Assembly: GCA_964500805.1 (NCBI GenBank)
Contig: CAZCQH010000029.1
Location: forward strand, 1-64,000
Direction of reading: 5' to 3'
DNA length: 64,000 bases
DNA from: Ga0077555 sp964500805
Lineage (GTDB): Bacteria > Pseudomonadota > Alphaproteobacteria > Rhizobiales > Hyphomicrobiaceae
Both the position numbers and the translations under genes were made by a program. Each line of letters starts with the position of its first letter. The stretch's first letter is position 1. Shown piece after piece: positions 44,423 through 53,871 of the stretch. The notes under the pieces were generated by a model. It was given only the letters and a program-made list of their open reading frames with translations. It was not told the origin of the DNA and ran no database searches.

Positions 44423-45593
44423 GGCTCACCTGCCGCCCATCGAGCTTCCGATCATACTGCGATCGGCGGGCAACAGCCTCTATCTCATCAAGCATGCGGG
44501 CCCAGGTACTATCCCACGAGTTTGAAGCGAGGCTGCGATCGACAGCGGCCAGCCAACCCGTCCTGTTTTTTTCGCGCGTGGCGAGCAGCACCTCGATCCT
44601 ATTGGCCATCTGTTGTGCATCGGCGGCGATCTCGACAAGACCTGAGGCGCCCCACGTTCGGACCACATCAACGATCGGCGTGGAGACGACCGGGAGACCG
44701 GCGGCCAGAAACTCGGGCGTCTTGGTCGGGCTGATGAAGCGCGTGGCGGCATTGAGGGCGAACGGCATGAAGCCGACGTCGAGGGCAGACAGATATGCCG
44801 GCAGCTCGACATATTCTTTACCGCCGAGCCAATGGATATTGTGGCGTCTCGGGAGACTGTCGGGATCTATTTTCACGACCGGCCCGATCATCAGGAACTG
44901 CCAGTCAGGCCGAATATCTGCGATCCGGCCGACCAGATCGATGTCGAGCCGCTCGTCGATCACTCCAAAAAAACCGATACGAGGCTTGGCCAAATTGGCC
45001 AGATCGGCTGGCTCGGACGCTTTCGCCAAACGTGCGGGTAGGAAATGCGCGACATCCACGCTGCTCGGAAACGCGTGTACGTTCGAATGGTCGCGGCGCT
45101 TTGCTTCGAACAGGCTGAGGCCACCAGTGAAAACGACATCTGCCCGCCGCATCAGCAGGCGTTCGAAAACCTTCATGTCGCGCGGCGCGCCCTTGAACTG
45201 CGACAACTCGTCCATGCAGTCGTAAACACAAGCTTCGAATCGCAGATGTCCCGAGTAGCGCAATGCTGTGGGCGTGTAGTACCAGCCAATGGCGACCGCC
45301 CCGCACGAACTTTCAAGATATGAGTCAAGCAGCCTGCGCTGCACGGCATCGCGGGTTGCCGGGTCGGAATCCTCCGCCAACACTGGAACGACGACGAATA
45401 TGTTGCGGGCTACGCTCGAGACCTCCAGGCGTGGCTCACTCACCTTTTCGACCCGAGGCTCCTCAAAGTAATGAACCCGGTATTTCTGGGCCGCGCGCGA
45501 AAGCAAATGCTGAGGTCGCTGGTATACAAAATTCCAGCGCAGGTGAGAGAAGCAGATCAGGTCCTGATCTGCCATCAGATGCTTGTTTGTCAT
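44415..45593 (-). CDS. Glycosyltransferase, GT-B fold family
   Basis: A 392-aa glycosyltransferase-like protein of the group found next to glf. LICFSHLRWNFVYQRPQHLLSRAAQKYRVHYFEEPR at the N-terminus is characteristic, with KPRIGFFGVIDERLDIDLVGRIA and FISPTKTPEFLAAGLPVVSTPIVDVVRTWG in the C-terminal donor domain, where the Glu of the KTPEFLAAG stretch would bind the nucleotide sugar. It likely adds a sugar, perhaps galactofuranose made with the next gene's product. It overlaps glf by eight bases. Confidence 0.88.
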   Translation of the reverse strand: MTNKHLMADQDLICFSHLRWNFVYQRPQHLLSRAAQKYRVHYFEEPRVEKVSEPRLEVSSVARNIFVVVPVLAEDSDPATRDAVQRRLLDSYLESSCGAVAIGWYYTPTALRYSGHLRFEACVYDCMDELSQFKGAPRDMKVFERLLMRRADVVFTGGLSLFEAKRRDHSNVHAFPSSVDVAHFLPARLAKASEPADLANLAKPRIGFFGVIDERLDIDLVGRIADIRPDWQFLMIGPVVKIDPDSLPRRHNIHWLGGKEYVELPAYLSALDVGFMPFALNAATRFISPTKTPEFLAAGLPVVSTPIVDVVRTWGASGLVEIAADAQQMANRIEVLLATREKNRTGWLAAVDRSLASNSWDSTWARMLDEIEAVARRSQYDRKLDGRQVSHV

Positions 45594-46187
45594 GTTTGCT
45601 CTTGGCTGTGGAGTAAGCGTACTTGAAAACGCTATTAGCTCGCGAAAGTTCCCGGATTGCCGAGCCGGACCGACTGGGCATCTGCAGCCATGGACACATC
45701 AAGACTTCATGAGGCGGAATGCGCGAGTGGGCCGTCATCGGCGAGCCCATCGCGGGCGCCGGCTACAAGTAGGCTGCAATCAATATGAGTGCCGGAAATG
45801 TGAAATCCCAATCGAAAGTAAAAGAACTCGCGCACGTTCCACTCGACACGGCTGGCGACTGCATCCGGCATTCTGGGATCGGGTTTCGGTGCTGAGGCGG
45901 CACGTGTCATGGCCGGTTCGCGTTCATTTTGCCTCGCAACCGCAAAGCGCGTCGCCTCTCCTATCCTGATAATCCCTTCGGCGTGCGTTATCTGATGGGC
46001 CACTTGCGACAGCCCTCACTGGCAGTTCCTAGCCCCTTGAACCTTGCATTGATGCTGATGCACAATTGCAGGTAAGCTTGGCAGAAATTCGCTCCCTGGT
46101 CGGAGTCGGATCATGGTAGGCTTGTTTGTTCGCCGTAATTGAATCGGGGCCGCGCGCAGCTTTCTACGCCCTCGCCATGGAGGCCTA
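45594..46187. other. Intergenic region without recognised features
   Basis: Nearly 600 bases between the divergent glycosyltransferase and amidohydrolase genes. Open frames here are short and resemble no protein I know. It must hold the promoters of both flanking genes, but I see no clear hexamers, operators or hairpins. Confidence 0.5.
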
Positions 46188-47276
46188 ATGCCACTCGATA
46201 TCGCACCCGCCTCGAATCGCCTTGCCGTCATTGACAGTGACATCCACCCGGCGGTGAAGTCGCTCAACGACCTGAGGCCCTACCTCTCCAACCAGTGGTG
46301 GGAGTACGCGAACACGTATGGCTTCCGCCGCAAGCATGGCAGCCCGGGCCAGGAGCCATATCCGAAGTCGGCGCCATTGGCCTCCCGCCGAGATGCGTGG
46401 CCGCAAGACGGTGGGCGGCCTGGCTCCAGCCTCGAGCTGATGCAGTCTCAATATCTTGATCCCGCTGGCGTCGAGCATGGAATACTCGGACCTCTGGGAC
46501 CGACGGGCCAGGGCGACTTCAATCTCGACTTTTCGGCCGCCATGTGCAGTGCCACCAACGATTGGCAGCTCGACGCGTGGACAAGACGCGACAAACGCCT
46601 GCGCTCGGCCATCGTTGTGCCCTACGAGGATGGGCTCGCGTCGGCTGCCGAGATCGAGCGGCTCGGCGCCTTACCCGAGTACGCGCAGGTATTTTGCCTG
46701 ACGCGCTCGTCGGAGCCCCTCGGCAACCGCCGCTATTGGCCGATCTACGCCGCCGCCGAGCGTTACAATTTGCCTGTTGCCTTTCACGTGTTCGGCACGA
46801 GCGGCCATCCTGTCAACGGCGCCGGCTGGCCGTCGTACTACATTGAGGAAGGCGCGGCGCACTCGACCTCCTGCCAAACCGTGGTGTCGAGCCTCATCGC
46901 AGAGGGCGTGTTCGAGAAGTTTCCGAAGCTGAAGGTGGTGATGGTGGAAGGTGGCTTCGCCTGGCTGCCGATGCTCGCCTGGCGCCTCGACAAAATCTTC
47001 GAGAAGAACCGCAAGGAAGTGCCGCATCTGAAAATGCGGCCATCCGAGTACATCAAGAGGCATGTCTGGGTGTCGTCGCAGCCAATGGAGGAACCGGACA
47101 ACCGCCACCATTTCCTCGATATGATGGAGTGGCTGGGCTGGGACCGGCTGCTGTTCGCGAGCGACTATCCGCACTGGGACTTCGATGATCCCTTCCGAGC
47201 CTTCCCGGCCGGCGTCACGCCCGAGCAGCACCGCATGGTGTGTGCGGAGAACGGGCTGGAAGTCTATCGGATCTGA
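46188..47276 (+). CDS. Amidohydrolase family protein, ACMSD-like
   Basis: A 362-aa metal-dependent hydrolase of the amidohydrolase_2 group. The usual HxH near the N-terminus appears as VIDSDIHPAV (DxH form). Later motifs are PVAFHVFGTSGHP (metal-ligand His), LKVVMVEGGFAWLPMLAWRLDKIFEKN and LLFASDYPHWDFDDPF with the catalytic Asp. Members decarboxylate or hydrolyse aromatic and heterocyclic acids. The next genes on the same strand encode a Rieske protein and a CoA-transferase, which suggests an aromatic-compound catabolic set. Confidence 0.9.
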   Translation: MPLDIAPASNRLAVIDSDIHPAVKSLNDLRPYLSNQWWEYANTYGFRRKHGSPGQEPYPKSAPLASRRDAWPQDGGRPGSSLELMQSQYLDPAGVEHGILGPLGPTGQGDFNLDFSAAMCSATNDWQLDAWTRRDKRLRSAIVVPYEDGLASAAEIERLGALPEYAQVFCLTRSSEPLGNRRYWPIYAAAERYNLPVAFHVFGTSGHPVNGAGWPSYYIEEGAAHSTSCQTVVSSLIAEGVFEKFPKLKVVMVEGGFAWLPMLAWRLDKIFEKNRKEVPHLKMRPSEYIKRHVWVSSQPMEEPDNRHHFLDMMEWLGWDRLLFASDYPHWDFDDPFRAFPAGVTPEQHRMVCAENGLEVYRI

Positions 47277-47417
47277 GCGCGGTCCGTGACGCTTGCACGT
47301 TGCTGAGCACACGGGGCAAGCTCCGCGCGCCGACAGGACGGGTTGGCCTGTTCTCGTGCATGCGCGTCTCTGGCACGGCTTCGGAACCTCTGTCGTCAAT
47401 CGGGTAATTAAAACGTA

Positions 47418-47843
47418 ATGACCGCAGCTAAGACCCGTCACGTCGTCGCCCGCGTCGATGAGATTCCGGCTGGTGAACGAAAACTCGTTTCCGTCGGCGG
47501 GCGGGGTGTGCTCGTGTTTAATCTCGGCGGCGAGTTCTTCGCGCTTTCTGATACGTGTCCGCACAAGGGAGGAAGTCTTGCCGGCGGCATCTGTACGGGG
47601 CTCGTGGAGTCCAGCATGCCCGGGGAATTCCGCTATTCGCGGCCCGGCGAGATGATTCGCTGCCCATGGCATCAATGGGAATTCGACATTCGCACAGGGC
47701 GCTCGTACTGCGATCCGCGACGCTTGCGCCTGATGCAGTACGATGTCGCCGTGGAGCCAGGTGCAAAGCTGGTCGAGGGCCCCTATGTGGCGGAAACGTT
47801 CAAGGTTGCCATCGAGGACGAGTACGTCGTTATCGAGGCGTGA
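47418..47843 (+). CDS. Rieske [2Fe-2S] ferredoxin-like protein
   Basis: A 141-aa single-domain Rieske protein. The cluster ligands are in TCPHKGGSLAGG (CxH) and IRCPWHQWEFD (CxxH). It would pass electrons to an oxygenase, or be the small partner of one. It lies between the amidohydrolase and a CoA-transferase; no oxygenase large subunit is adjacent, so its partner is elsewhere. Confidence 0.92.
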   Translation: MTAAKTRHVVARVDEIPAGERKLVSVGGRGVLVFNLGGEFFALSDTCPHKGGSLAGGICTGLVESSMPGEFRYSRPGEMIRCPWHQWEFDIRTGRSYCDPRRLRLMQYDVAVEPGAKLVEGPYVAETFKVAIEDEYVVIEA

Positions 47844-47891
47844 GTACCGCCTCGTTTGTTTCAGGATAGCTTGGAGTGCCTGGAGAGCCTG

Positions 47892-48977
47892 ATGCCGCCA
47901 GCTTTTCGCCCCCTCGACGGTATCAGGGTTGTAGACGTTTCGCACGTCATCGCTGGACCATTCGCGACCTTGCATCTGGCGCAGCTTGGCGCCGACGTCC
48001 TGAAAGTCGAGAACGTCAACGGCGGCGACGTGATGCGGCGCGGCGCGCGAGGAGCAAAGGCTTTCACCGCGCTCAATGCGGGCAAGCGCAAGACCCGCAT
48101 CGACATCGGCACGCCAGCTGGCCAGGAGGAAATCCTGGCGCTCGCCAAAACCGCCGACATCTTCGTTGACAACCTGCGCCCCGGCGTCATGGACGGGAAG
48201 GGGCTCGGCTACGAGGCTGTGAAAGCCGTCAATCCGCGCATCATCTATTGTTCAATCTCAGGCTTCGGTCGAGCGGCTAAAGGCCGGCCCGCCTACGACC
48301 ACGTCGTGCAGGCTGCGACTGGCATGACTCTCACCTGCGGCAACGAAGGCGACCCGCCCGTGAAGGTGAGCTTCCCGCTAATTGATGCGGCGTCCGGCAT
48401 GATCGCGACAATCTCCATACTGGCCGCGCTCCGAGAGCGGGATCGCACGGGTCGCGGTTGCCTGCTCGATGTCTCCATGGCTGCCGCCGCGCTTCAGCTC
48501 ATGTACCCGTTGACCTGCGATGCGCTGACCGACGGCATCGTGCCGAAGCGCTTCGGCAATCAGGCCCCGTCGGGCAGCCCCGCCGCCGATGTGTTCCAAA
48601 CCCGTGACGGTGGTCACATTGCCATCGCCGCCAACACGCCGCGCCAACTCGTGAGTTTGTTGGAGGAATTGGATCTCATCGCCCTGGCGCGCGATACGTC
48701 CATCTTCGCTACACCGCCGGATCCGAAAGCTCCGGCAGGGTTCCTCGCCGCCAAAGATCCGCATCGCCTGAAGGCGGCGCTCCGCGAGGCGATTGCAAAA
48801 CGCGACGCTGCCGATCTTGAAGCCAAGTTGATCACGGCCAAGGTCGCCGCTGCCCGCGTGCGCACCCTGCCCGAGTTCGCGGTCGAGGCGGATCGCACAG
48901 GCGCCATCGCTGCTGTCGATCTGGAGGACGACGGCGTGCGCGTGCGCTCACCCGGTCTGGGCTTCCGCGTCAGCTGA
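47892..48977 (+). CDS. CaiB/BaiF class III CoA-transferase
   Basis: A 361-aa family III CoA-transferase. FRPLDGIRVVDVSHVIAGPFATLHLAQLGADVLKVENVNGGD and IIYCSISGFGRAAKGRPAYDHVVQAATGM are typical; the Asp in LIDAASGM is the catalytic candidate. The ATG at 47892 has GGAGAG four bases upstream; a TTG at 47856 is less likely. It follows the Rieske gene by about 50 bases and is probably in the same transcript. Confidence 0.9.
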   Translation: MPPAFRPLDGIRVVDVSHVIAGPFATLHLAQLGADVLKVENVNGGDVMRRGARGAKAFTALNAGKRKTRIDIGTPAGQEEILALAKTADIFVDNLRPGVMDGKGLGYEAVKAVNPRIIYCSISGFGRAAKGRPAYDHVVQAATGMTLTCGNEGDPPVKVSFPLIDAASGMIATISILAALRERDRTGRGCLLDVSMAAAALQLMYPLTCDALTDGIVPKRFGNQAPSGSPAADVFQTRDGGHIAIAANTPRQLVSLLEELDLIALARDTSIFATPPDPKAPAGFLAAKDPHRLKAALREAIAKRDAADLEAKLITAKVAAARVRTLPEFAVEADRTGAIAAVDLEDDGVRVRSPGLGFRVS

Positions 48978-49126
48978 CTCCGGCGCAGCGATCACGTCGC
49001 CTCCTCCGCTGGAATCATCGCAATGCGAAAAGCTTGCTCGGACTTGGCAGCCGCGGGCGATCCGCTATGGTGCAGCCATTGCTCCAAAATTGGGGCATCG
49101 AGCTGAAAAACGCAGGATCTCCGCGC

Positions 49127-49540
49127 ATGAAAATCAAGCTCCACCACGTCAACTTTTGCACGAACAACGTTGAGGCTATGAACGCGTTCTACCGGGAGGT
49201 TCTCGACATGGACGGCGTGCCGGGCATGAACCAGAACCGCACGCAGTCGAAAGATGGCTACAACGGCGAAGTCGCCTTCGTCTCCGATGGCGCGACTCAG
49301 TTCCACCTTGCCGAGAAGGACCTCACCGCAGCCCATCGCACCAAGACGTTCCTCAACCCGCTGGAGCGCGGGCATATCGCCTTCCGCACCGATGACATCG
49401 CGGCATTCAAGAAGCGGCTGGAGGAGCGCGGCATCCCTTATGCCGACTGGGGCGCGTGGGCCATGCAGGGCTGGCAGCAGATCTTCTTCTACGACCCCGA
49501 CGGCAACATCATCGAGGTCCATCAGGCGAGCCAGATGTAA
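49127..49540 (+). CDS. VOC family protein, glyoxalase/dioxygenase-like
   Basis: A 137-aa vicinal-oxygen-chelate fold protein. MKIKLHHVNFCTNNVEAMNAFYREVLDM starts the first beta-alpha-beta-beta-beta module with a metal His, and GHIAFRTDDIAAFKKRLEERG and QIFFYDPDGNIIEVHQ complete it with the second His and the Glu of IIEVH. The metal-dependent reaction is unknown. The ATG at 49127 is chosen at the conserved start. Confidence 0.88.
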   Translation: MKIKLHHVNFCTNNVEAMNAFYREVLDMDGVPGMNQNRTQSKDGYNGEVAFVSDGATQFHLAEKDLTAAHRTKTFLNPLERGHIAFRTDDIAAFKKRLEERGIPYADWGAWAMQGWQQIFFYDPDGNIIEVHQASQM

Positions 49541-49613
49541 TCCGCCGGTAACCCTTTTTGCGCCGGGCTGTGGGACACTTCGTCAAACTGATTCGCGAAG
49601 CGCCCCGCGCCCA

Positions 49614-50585
49614 ATGACCGAGAACGACACATCGCCAGCCGCCCACCGCCTGATCGAGACCTTCCTCGAAATGCTCGGTGCTGAACGTGGCGCGGCCCAA
49701 AACACGCTCGATGCCTACCGCCGCGACCTCGACGACTTTTCAGCCTTTCTACAAGGCCGAGGCGTGGTGATCCCCGACGTCCGGCCTGAAACCGTCAGTG
49801 CCTATCTGAAGGCTCTGTCCGAGCAGGGCCTCGCCTCCTCATCGCGTGCCCGCCGGCTTTCCGCGATTCGTCAGCTCTACCGATTCCTGACGGCCGAGGA
49901 GATTGTCGAACGCGATCCGGCGCTGGGCTTTGCGGGCCCGAAGAAAGTACGGGCTCTGCCGAAGACACTCTCGGTCGCGGAGGTTGACCGGCTGCTTGAG
50001 ACGGCTGAGCGGCGCACCGGCGCGGATGGCATTGCGGGTCGCGATCGCTTGCGCGCGCTGCGGCTCCACGCCTTGCTGGAGCTTCTCTATGCCACCGGCA
50101 TGCGCGTCACCGAGCTTGTGACGCTCCCCCGCTCGGTGCTGCAAGGCGATGATCGCGTGCTCACCATCAAGGGTAAGGGCGGGCGTGAGCGGATTGTGCC
50201 CTTGAACGCCAAGGCGCGGACAGCGCTGCTGAGCTACATGAACGCCGGACGCAACAGCGACGGCGCCATCGTACCGATGCTGTCGACGCGCTGGCTTTTT
50301 CCCTCGAACAGCGCCGAGGGCCACTTCACCCGGCAGCGGCTGGCTCAGGAGCTGAAAGAGGTGGCGCTCGAAGCGGGTCTCGATCCCGAGCGCGTCTCGC
50401 CGCACGTGCTGCGCCACGCGTTCGCCAGCCACCTGCTGGACCGCGGCGCGGACCTCAGAGCTGTCCAGCAGCTGCTGGGTCACGCCGATATTTCCACAAC
50501 CCAGATCTACACCCATGTCCTGGAAGAACGATTGAAAAAGCTCGTCCACGAGCATCATCCTCTCGCCAAAGCGCGGCTCGGATGA
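49614..50585 (+). CDS. xerD: Site-specific tyrosine recombinase XerD
   Basis: A 323-aa tyrosine recombinase that with XerC resolves chromosome dimers at dif during division. The N-terminal SAM-like domain is TFLEMLGAERGAAQNTLDAYRRDL; the catalytic residues are Arg in YATGMRVTEL, Lys in TIKGKGGRERIVPL, His/Arg in SPHVLRHAFASHLL, His in LLGHADISTTQIYTHV and its Tyr. The gene lies near accA, the usual position of xerD in Hyphomicrobiales, so it is the housekeeping enzyme and not a phage integrase. Confidence 0.92.
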   Translation: MTENDTSPAAHRLIETFLEMLGAERGAAQNTLDAYRRDLDDFSAFLQGRGVVIPDVRPETVSAYLKALSEQGLASSSRARRLSAIRQLYRFLTAEEIVERDPALGFAGPKKVRALPKTLSVAEVDRLLETAERRTGADGIAGRDRLRALRLHALLELLYATGMRVTELVTLPRSVLQGDDRVLTIKGKGGRERIVPLNAKARTALLSYMNAGRNSDGAIVPMLSTRWLFPSNSAEGHFTRQRLAQELKEVALEAGLDPERVSPHVLRHAFASHLLDRGADLRAVQQLLGHADISTTQIYTHVLEERLKKLVHEHHPLAKARLG

Positions 50586-51025
50586 GCCGGCCGCGCCTTG
50601 CGGAGGCGTCATCACGATGGGCGTAAGGCGAGAGTTTCTGACGGTAACAATGATGCCTCCGGACATCGCAGCCGATGTTCAGCAACGCATGTGAGGCGGT
50701 GAGGCCGCCGATCGTTCCGCGCTCGGTAACTTTTCGATCACGCGGAAGAGAGCGATCATTCGCGTGCGATCGGCGCCAAGCATTACAGCTCCTGGGAGCA
50801 TATCCAGTTTCGAGCGGCTGGTGACCATCGACATGCCGCGACCGAATTTTGACATCTTGGCCGTTTTGATCGACGGCATGAGACCCGTGCAGCAAGCCGT
50901 AACGTCTCGTGCGCGGAACCGGAACAAATCAGCAGCACGCGCATTATGCCCCACGGTGTCGAGCAAGCACCACGGGGTTCACGACACGATTGGCCGAAAT
51001 CAACCGGACTGTCAGAGGGGCATCC
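50586..51025. other. Intergenic region between xerD and the B12-binding remnant
   Basis: About 440 bases with no convincing gene on either strand. Open frames are short and unlike known proteins. No tRNA, terminator or clear promoter was seen. Confidence 0.5.
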
Positions 51026-51727
51026 ATGCCGCGATCACACGGCTGCAAGGTCTTGATGATCTATCCGCGCTTCAGTGCGGAATCGTTTTGGAACTACTCA
51101 TCCACCGCCGGAGTCCTTGGCGCGCGCTACCCGACCGCACCGCTCGGACTGATAACACTTGCCGCGATGCTTCCGCAGACATGGGACATTCGCCTCGTCA
51201 ATCGCAATACCGAGGACCTCGACGAGCAAGAGATCGCGGATGCCAATCTCGTCATGACCGGCGGGATGCTCTTCCAACAGGCGGATACGCTCCGCCTCAT
51301 CGACCTCGCGAAAAAATACGGAACCCCGATTGCCGTCGGTGGGCCGGACGCGACATCGAGCCCCCACATCTACGCGCAGGCCGACTTCCGCGTGCTCGGC
51401 GAAGCCGAAGGAATCATCGATGAATTCGTCAATGCCTGGAACGCAGGCGAGACGATCGAGACGGTGCGTCGGATCGTTAGTTACCACCCGGAATTCCGGT
51501 CGGTCCTTTGGTCGACCTTCCTGAAGTGCTACGCGATCAATCCATCGGCGATCCGACGCACCGTGACGCTGCTCGCGTTTTACCTTCACCTCGGACCCTA
51601 TGCGCGCCACGTTGCTGACGAAGCGCGAAAGGCGGCAATCGTAAATTCAGAACGTCAATCACGTCCGTCCGAGGCGGTTCCGGCCGTGCACATGCGGATG
51701 AAGAGGGTGGTCCGGGTTGGTCGCTGA
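51026..51727 (+). pseudogene. B12-binding domain protein missing its radical SAM core
   Basis: A 233-aa product with two ends of a much larger family. Residues 1-150 are the cobalamin-binding-like domain of B12-binding radical SAM proteins (KVLMIYPRFSAESFWNY, APLGLITLAAMLPQTWDIRLVNRN, VGGPDATSSPHIYAQADFRVLGEAEGIIDEFVNAW). From about residue 160 the chain jumps to the family's C-terminal region (FRSVLWSTFLKCYAINPSAIRRTVTLLAFYLHLGPYARHV). The radical SAM domain with its CxxxCxxC is absent, so a deletion of roughly 200 residues that kept the frame is inferred. It may be a decaying gene, or a shortened protein with only a binding role. Confidence 0.7.
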
Positions 51728-51998
51728 AAACTGTGTTGTTTGAGCGAGAGGTTGCGCGTCCGGGTCTCCGCCACCTCGGCCGCCACCGACTGCGGCGCGC
51801 ACGTGACCACAGGATCGCCACGTCGGCCGGCTTGCGAACCGGCACGTTGCCCGTCAGTTTGCGCCTGATCCGAATCAATTTAACCGACAGTTCATAAAAT
51901 CTGAGCTTGTTCACATGGAGCAGTGCTTGACGGTTTGGGCTGCTGCTAGGATGGTGCGGCCGACTCTGAACAGGTCTGGGAGCCAGTAAAAGGCGGCC

Positions 51999-52955
51999 AT
52001 GCGCACCTACATCGAATTCGAGAAGCCTATCGCCGAGCTGGAGAGCAAGGTGGCAGAACTGCGCCAGCTCTCGAGCCAGGACAACGCCAACGTTTCAATC
52101 GGCGAGGAGATCGCCAAGCTCGAGCAGAAGGCGAAGCAGCTGCTGGTGGAGACATACGCCAAATTGACTCCGTGGCAGAAGACACAAGTCGCACGTCATC
52201 CCGAGCGACCCCATTGTCTCGACTACGTCAATGCGCTCATGGAGAGCTTCCAGCCACTCGCCGGCGACCGCTACTTTGCGGAGGATGCCGCCGTGATGGG
52301 CGGCGTCGGCACGTTCCGCGGCACCAGCGTCGTCGTCATCGGCCATGAGAAGGGTCACGATACGGAGAGCCGTATCAAGCACAATTTTGGCATGGCGCGG
52401 CCAGAGGGCTATCGCAAGGCCGTGCGCCTGATGGAGATGGCCGACAAGTTCGGCATGCCAGTGATCACGCTGGTCGATACGGCGGGTGCCTATCCCGGCG
52501 TCGGCGCCGAGGAGCGCGGCCAAGCGGAGGCAATCGCGCGTTCCACCGACTGCTGCCTGGCTGTGGGTGTGCCGATCGTGTCGGTGGTGATCGGCGAGGG
52601 CGGCTCAGGCGGCGCAGTGGCCATTGCCACGGCAAACCGCATCCTGATGCTGGAGCACTCGATTTACACCGTCGCATCGCCCGAGGCGGCCGCCTCGATC
52701 CTTTGGCGCGATGCCGCCAAAGCCATCGATGCGGCGACCAGCATGAAGATCACCGCGCAGGATCTGCTCGAGCTCGGCGTCATCGACGACATCATTCCGG
52801 AGCCGGTTGGCGGCGCCCATCGCGACAAGGAAACTGCGATCGAGCGCACCGGCGGCGCCATCGCCAAGGCGCTGGCCGAGTTCGAGCAGAAATCGCCTGA
52901 GGACGTCCGCCGCCAACGCCATGAACGCTTTCTGGAGATCGGCCGCGCGCTGTAG
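51999..52955 (+). CDS. accA: Acetyl-CoA carboxylase carboxyltransferase alpha subunit
   Basis: A 318-aa AccA, which with AccD transfers the carboxyl group from biotin to acetyl-CoA in fatty acid synthesis. The start MRTYIEFEKPIAELESKVAELRQL and the crotonase-like core MEMADKFGMPVITLVDTAGAYPGVGAEERGQAEAIARS with SVVIGEGGSGGAVAIATANR are diagnostic. Length is normal. The 271 bases upstream (51728-51998) contain a one-mismatch FNR-like dyad (CTGATCCGAATCAA) of doubtful meaning. Confidence 0.97.
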   Translation: MRTYIEFEKPIAELESKVAELRQLSSQDNANVSIGEEIAKLEQKAKQLLVETYAKLTPWQKTQVARHPERPHCLDYVNALMESFQPLAGDRYFAEDAAVMGGVGTFRGTSVVVIGHEKGHDTESRIKHNFGMARPEGYRKAVRLMEMADKFGMPVITLVDTAGAYPGVGAEERGQAEAIARSTDCCLAVGVPIVSVVIGEGGSGGAVAIATANRILMLEHSIYTVASPEAAASILWRDAAKAIDAATSMKITAQDLLELGVIDDIIPEPVGGAHRDKETAIERTGGAIAKALAEFEQKSPEDVRRQRHERFLEIGRAL

Positions 52956-52976
52956 TCGCTCGTGTTGCCAGTTGAT

Positions 52977-53043
52977 CGGTGCCCGGCTTCAGCCCGGCAC
53001 CGTTGCGCGGCCGCACGACGGTCCGGGGAAAGTCAGGCACCGC
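52977..53043. repeat. REP-like hairpin repeat, CGGTGCC/GGCACCG family, copy 2
   Basis: CGGTGCC and GGCACCG flank CGGCTTCAGCCC to form a hairpin, followed by a half-site GTCAGGCACCG near 53034-53044. The layout matches the copy at 25256-25318. It lies between convergent accA and the FrnE-like gene. Confidence 0.7.
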
Positions 53044-53059
53044 ACGGACCCGGCCCACA

Positions 53060-53725
53060 TCACCGGTTCAGCGATTCGAGCATCGCCTCGAGCAGGGTCT
53101 CGGGCTCGTGCGCGCCCGACACCGCAACCTTGCGGTTGAAGATGAAGAACGGCACACCGCTGATCCCCATCTGCCGCGCTTGCAAGTCTGTCTGGGCGAC
53201 CAGCTCGCGGTCCTCGTCCGACGCGAGATAGGCCGCAAGCGTTGCCCGATCGAGGCCGGCCCGCGCGCCGATATCCGCCAGCACATCGAGGTCTGTGATC
53301 ACAGCGCCCTCGAGGAAGTACGCCTTGAACAGCTCCTCCGCGGTCTCGTCCTCGCGGCCGTTGCGCGCGCCATAGGCGAGCAGCCGGTGCGCATTGATCG
53401 TGTTCGGCTGCACCTTGATCGCGTCGAAATCGAAATCGATGCCGACCGATTTGCCGACGCCCGCCACACGATCATACGTGCGCTTGGCGCCGGGACCGAA
53501 CTTCATCTCGATGTAAGCCTGCCGTGAGACTCCTTCCACGGGAAGGTCCGGATTGAGCTGGAACGGCAGCCAGCGCACGGCTGGCTTGGCCTCGTTCGGA
53601 AAGCGCGCCTGATAGGCTTCGAGGGCGGTCTCGAGGCGGCGCTTGCCGATGAAGCACCAGGGTCAAACCACGTCCGAGACGATCTCGATCGTAAGCTTGG
53701 GTGCATCGGCGTTCGTGTTGGTCAT
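53060..53725 (-). CDS. FrnE/DsbA-like selenoprotein with U-P-W-C active site (UGA-containing)
   Basis: Read through one in-frame TGA, this is a 221-residue DsbA-family protein of the FrnE/2-hydroxychromene-2-carboxylate isomerase branch, with selenocysteine at residue 21. The start is ATG 53725 (MTNTNADAPKLTIEIVSDVV), then U, then PWCFIGKRRLETALEAYQA. Cys homologues read DVVCPWCYIGKRRLE, so the TGA at 53665-53663 takes the place of the first active-site Cys; Cys24 is the second. The remaining 197 codons are intact in the same frame, with VRWLPFQLNPDLP, the cis-Pro segment MGISGVPFFIFNRKVAVSGA and a normal C-terminus. Predicted role: cytosolic dithiol/disulfide oxidoreductase. It converges with accA. 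Automated annotation would drop the first 20 codons or call a pseudogene. Confidence 0.88.
53637..53665 (-). promoter_or_regulatory. Candidate SECIS hairpin of the FrnE-like gene
   Basis: Two overlapping hairpins can form just after the UGA. One is a 7-bp stem GGUGCUU (53658-53652) with AAGCGCC (53644-53638) around loop CAUCGGC, but its loop starts only 12 bases after the UGA. The other is CGGC (53648-53645) with GCCG (53640-53637) and tetraloop AAGC, whose loop starts 19 bases after the UGA. Neither fits the usual description fully. Confidence 0.45.
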
Positions 53726-53871
53726 CTCGTCTCCTGGAAGCGACAGGGGCGCGGCGGCCGATCCGGCGTGTTGGGCCGATCTTACGCGAGTACGATCAGG
53801 GACGCGAGCACCAAGCGCGCCGGCGCAGCCAACGCCTTCAGCGGTCAATCGAAGTGCGGTCCCGGCACCGC

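Noticed and set aside
46784..46796. TTTCACGTG as another parS site
   Set aside because: It lies inside the amidohydrolase coding region and the second half-site is wrong (TTCGG in place of AAACA).
49614..50585. Tyrosine recombinase as a phage or island integrase
   Set aside because: It matches housekeeping XerD and lies by accA as usual; no att repeats or phage genes are nearby.
51864..51877. FNR box (CTGATCCGAATCAA) upstream of accA
   Set aside because: It has a mismatch in the first half-site and accA is a housekeeping gene; three perfect sites elsewhere set a stricter standard.
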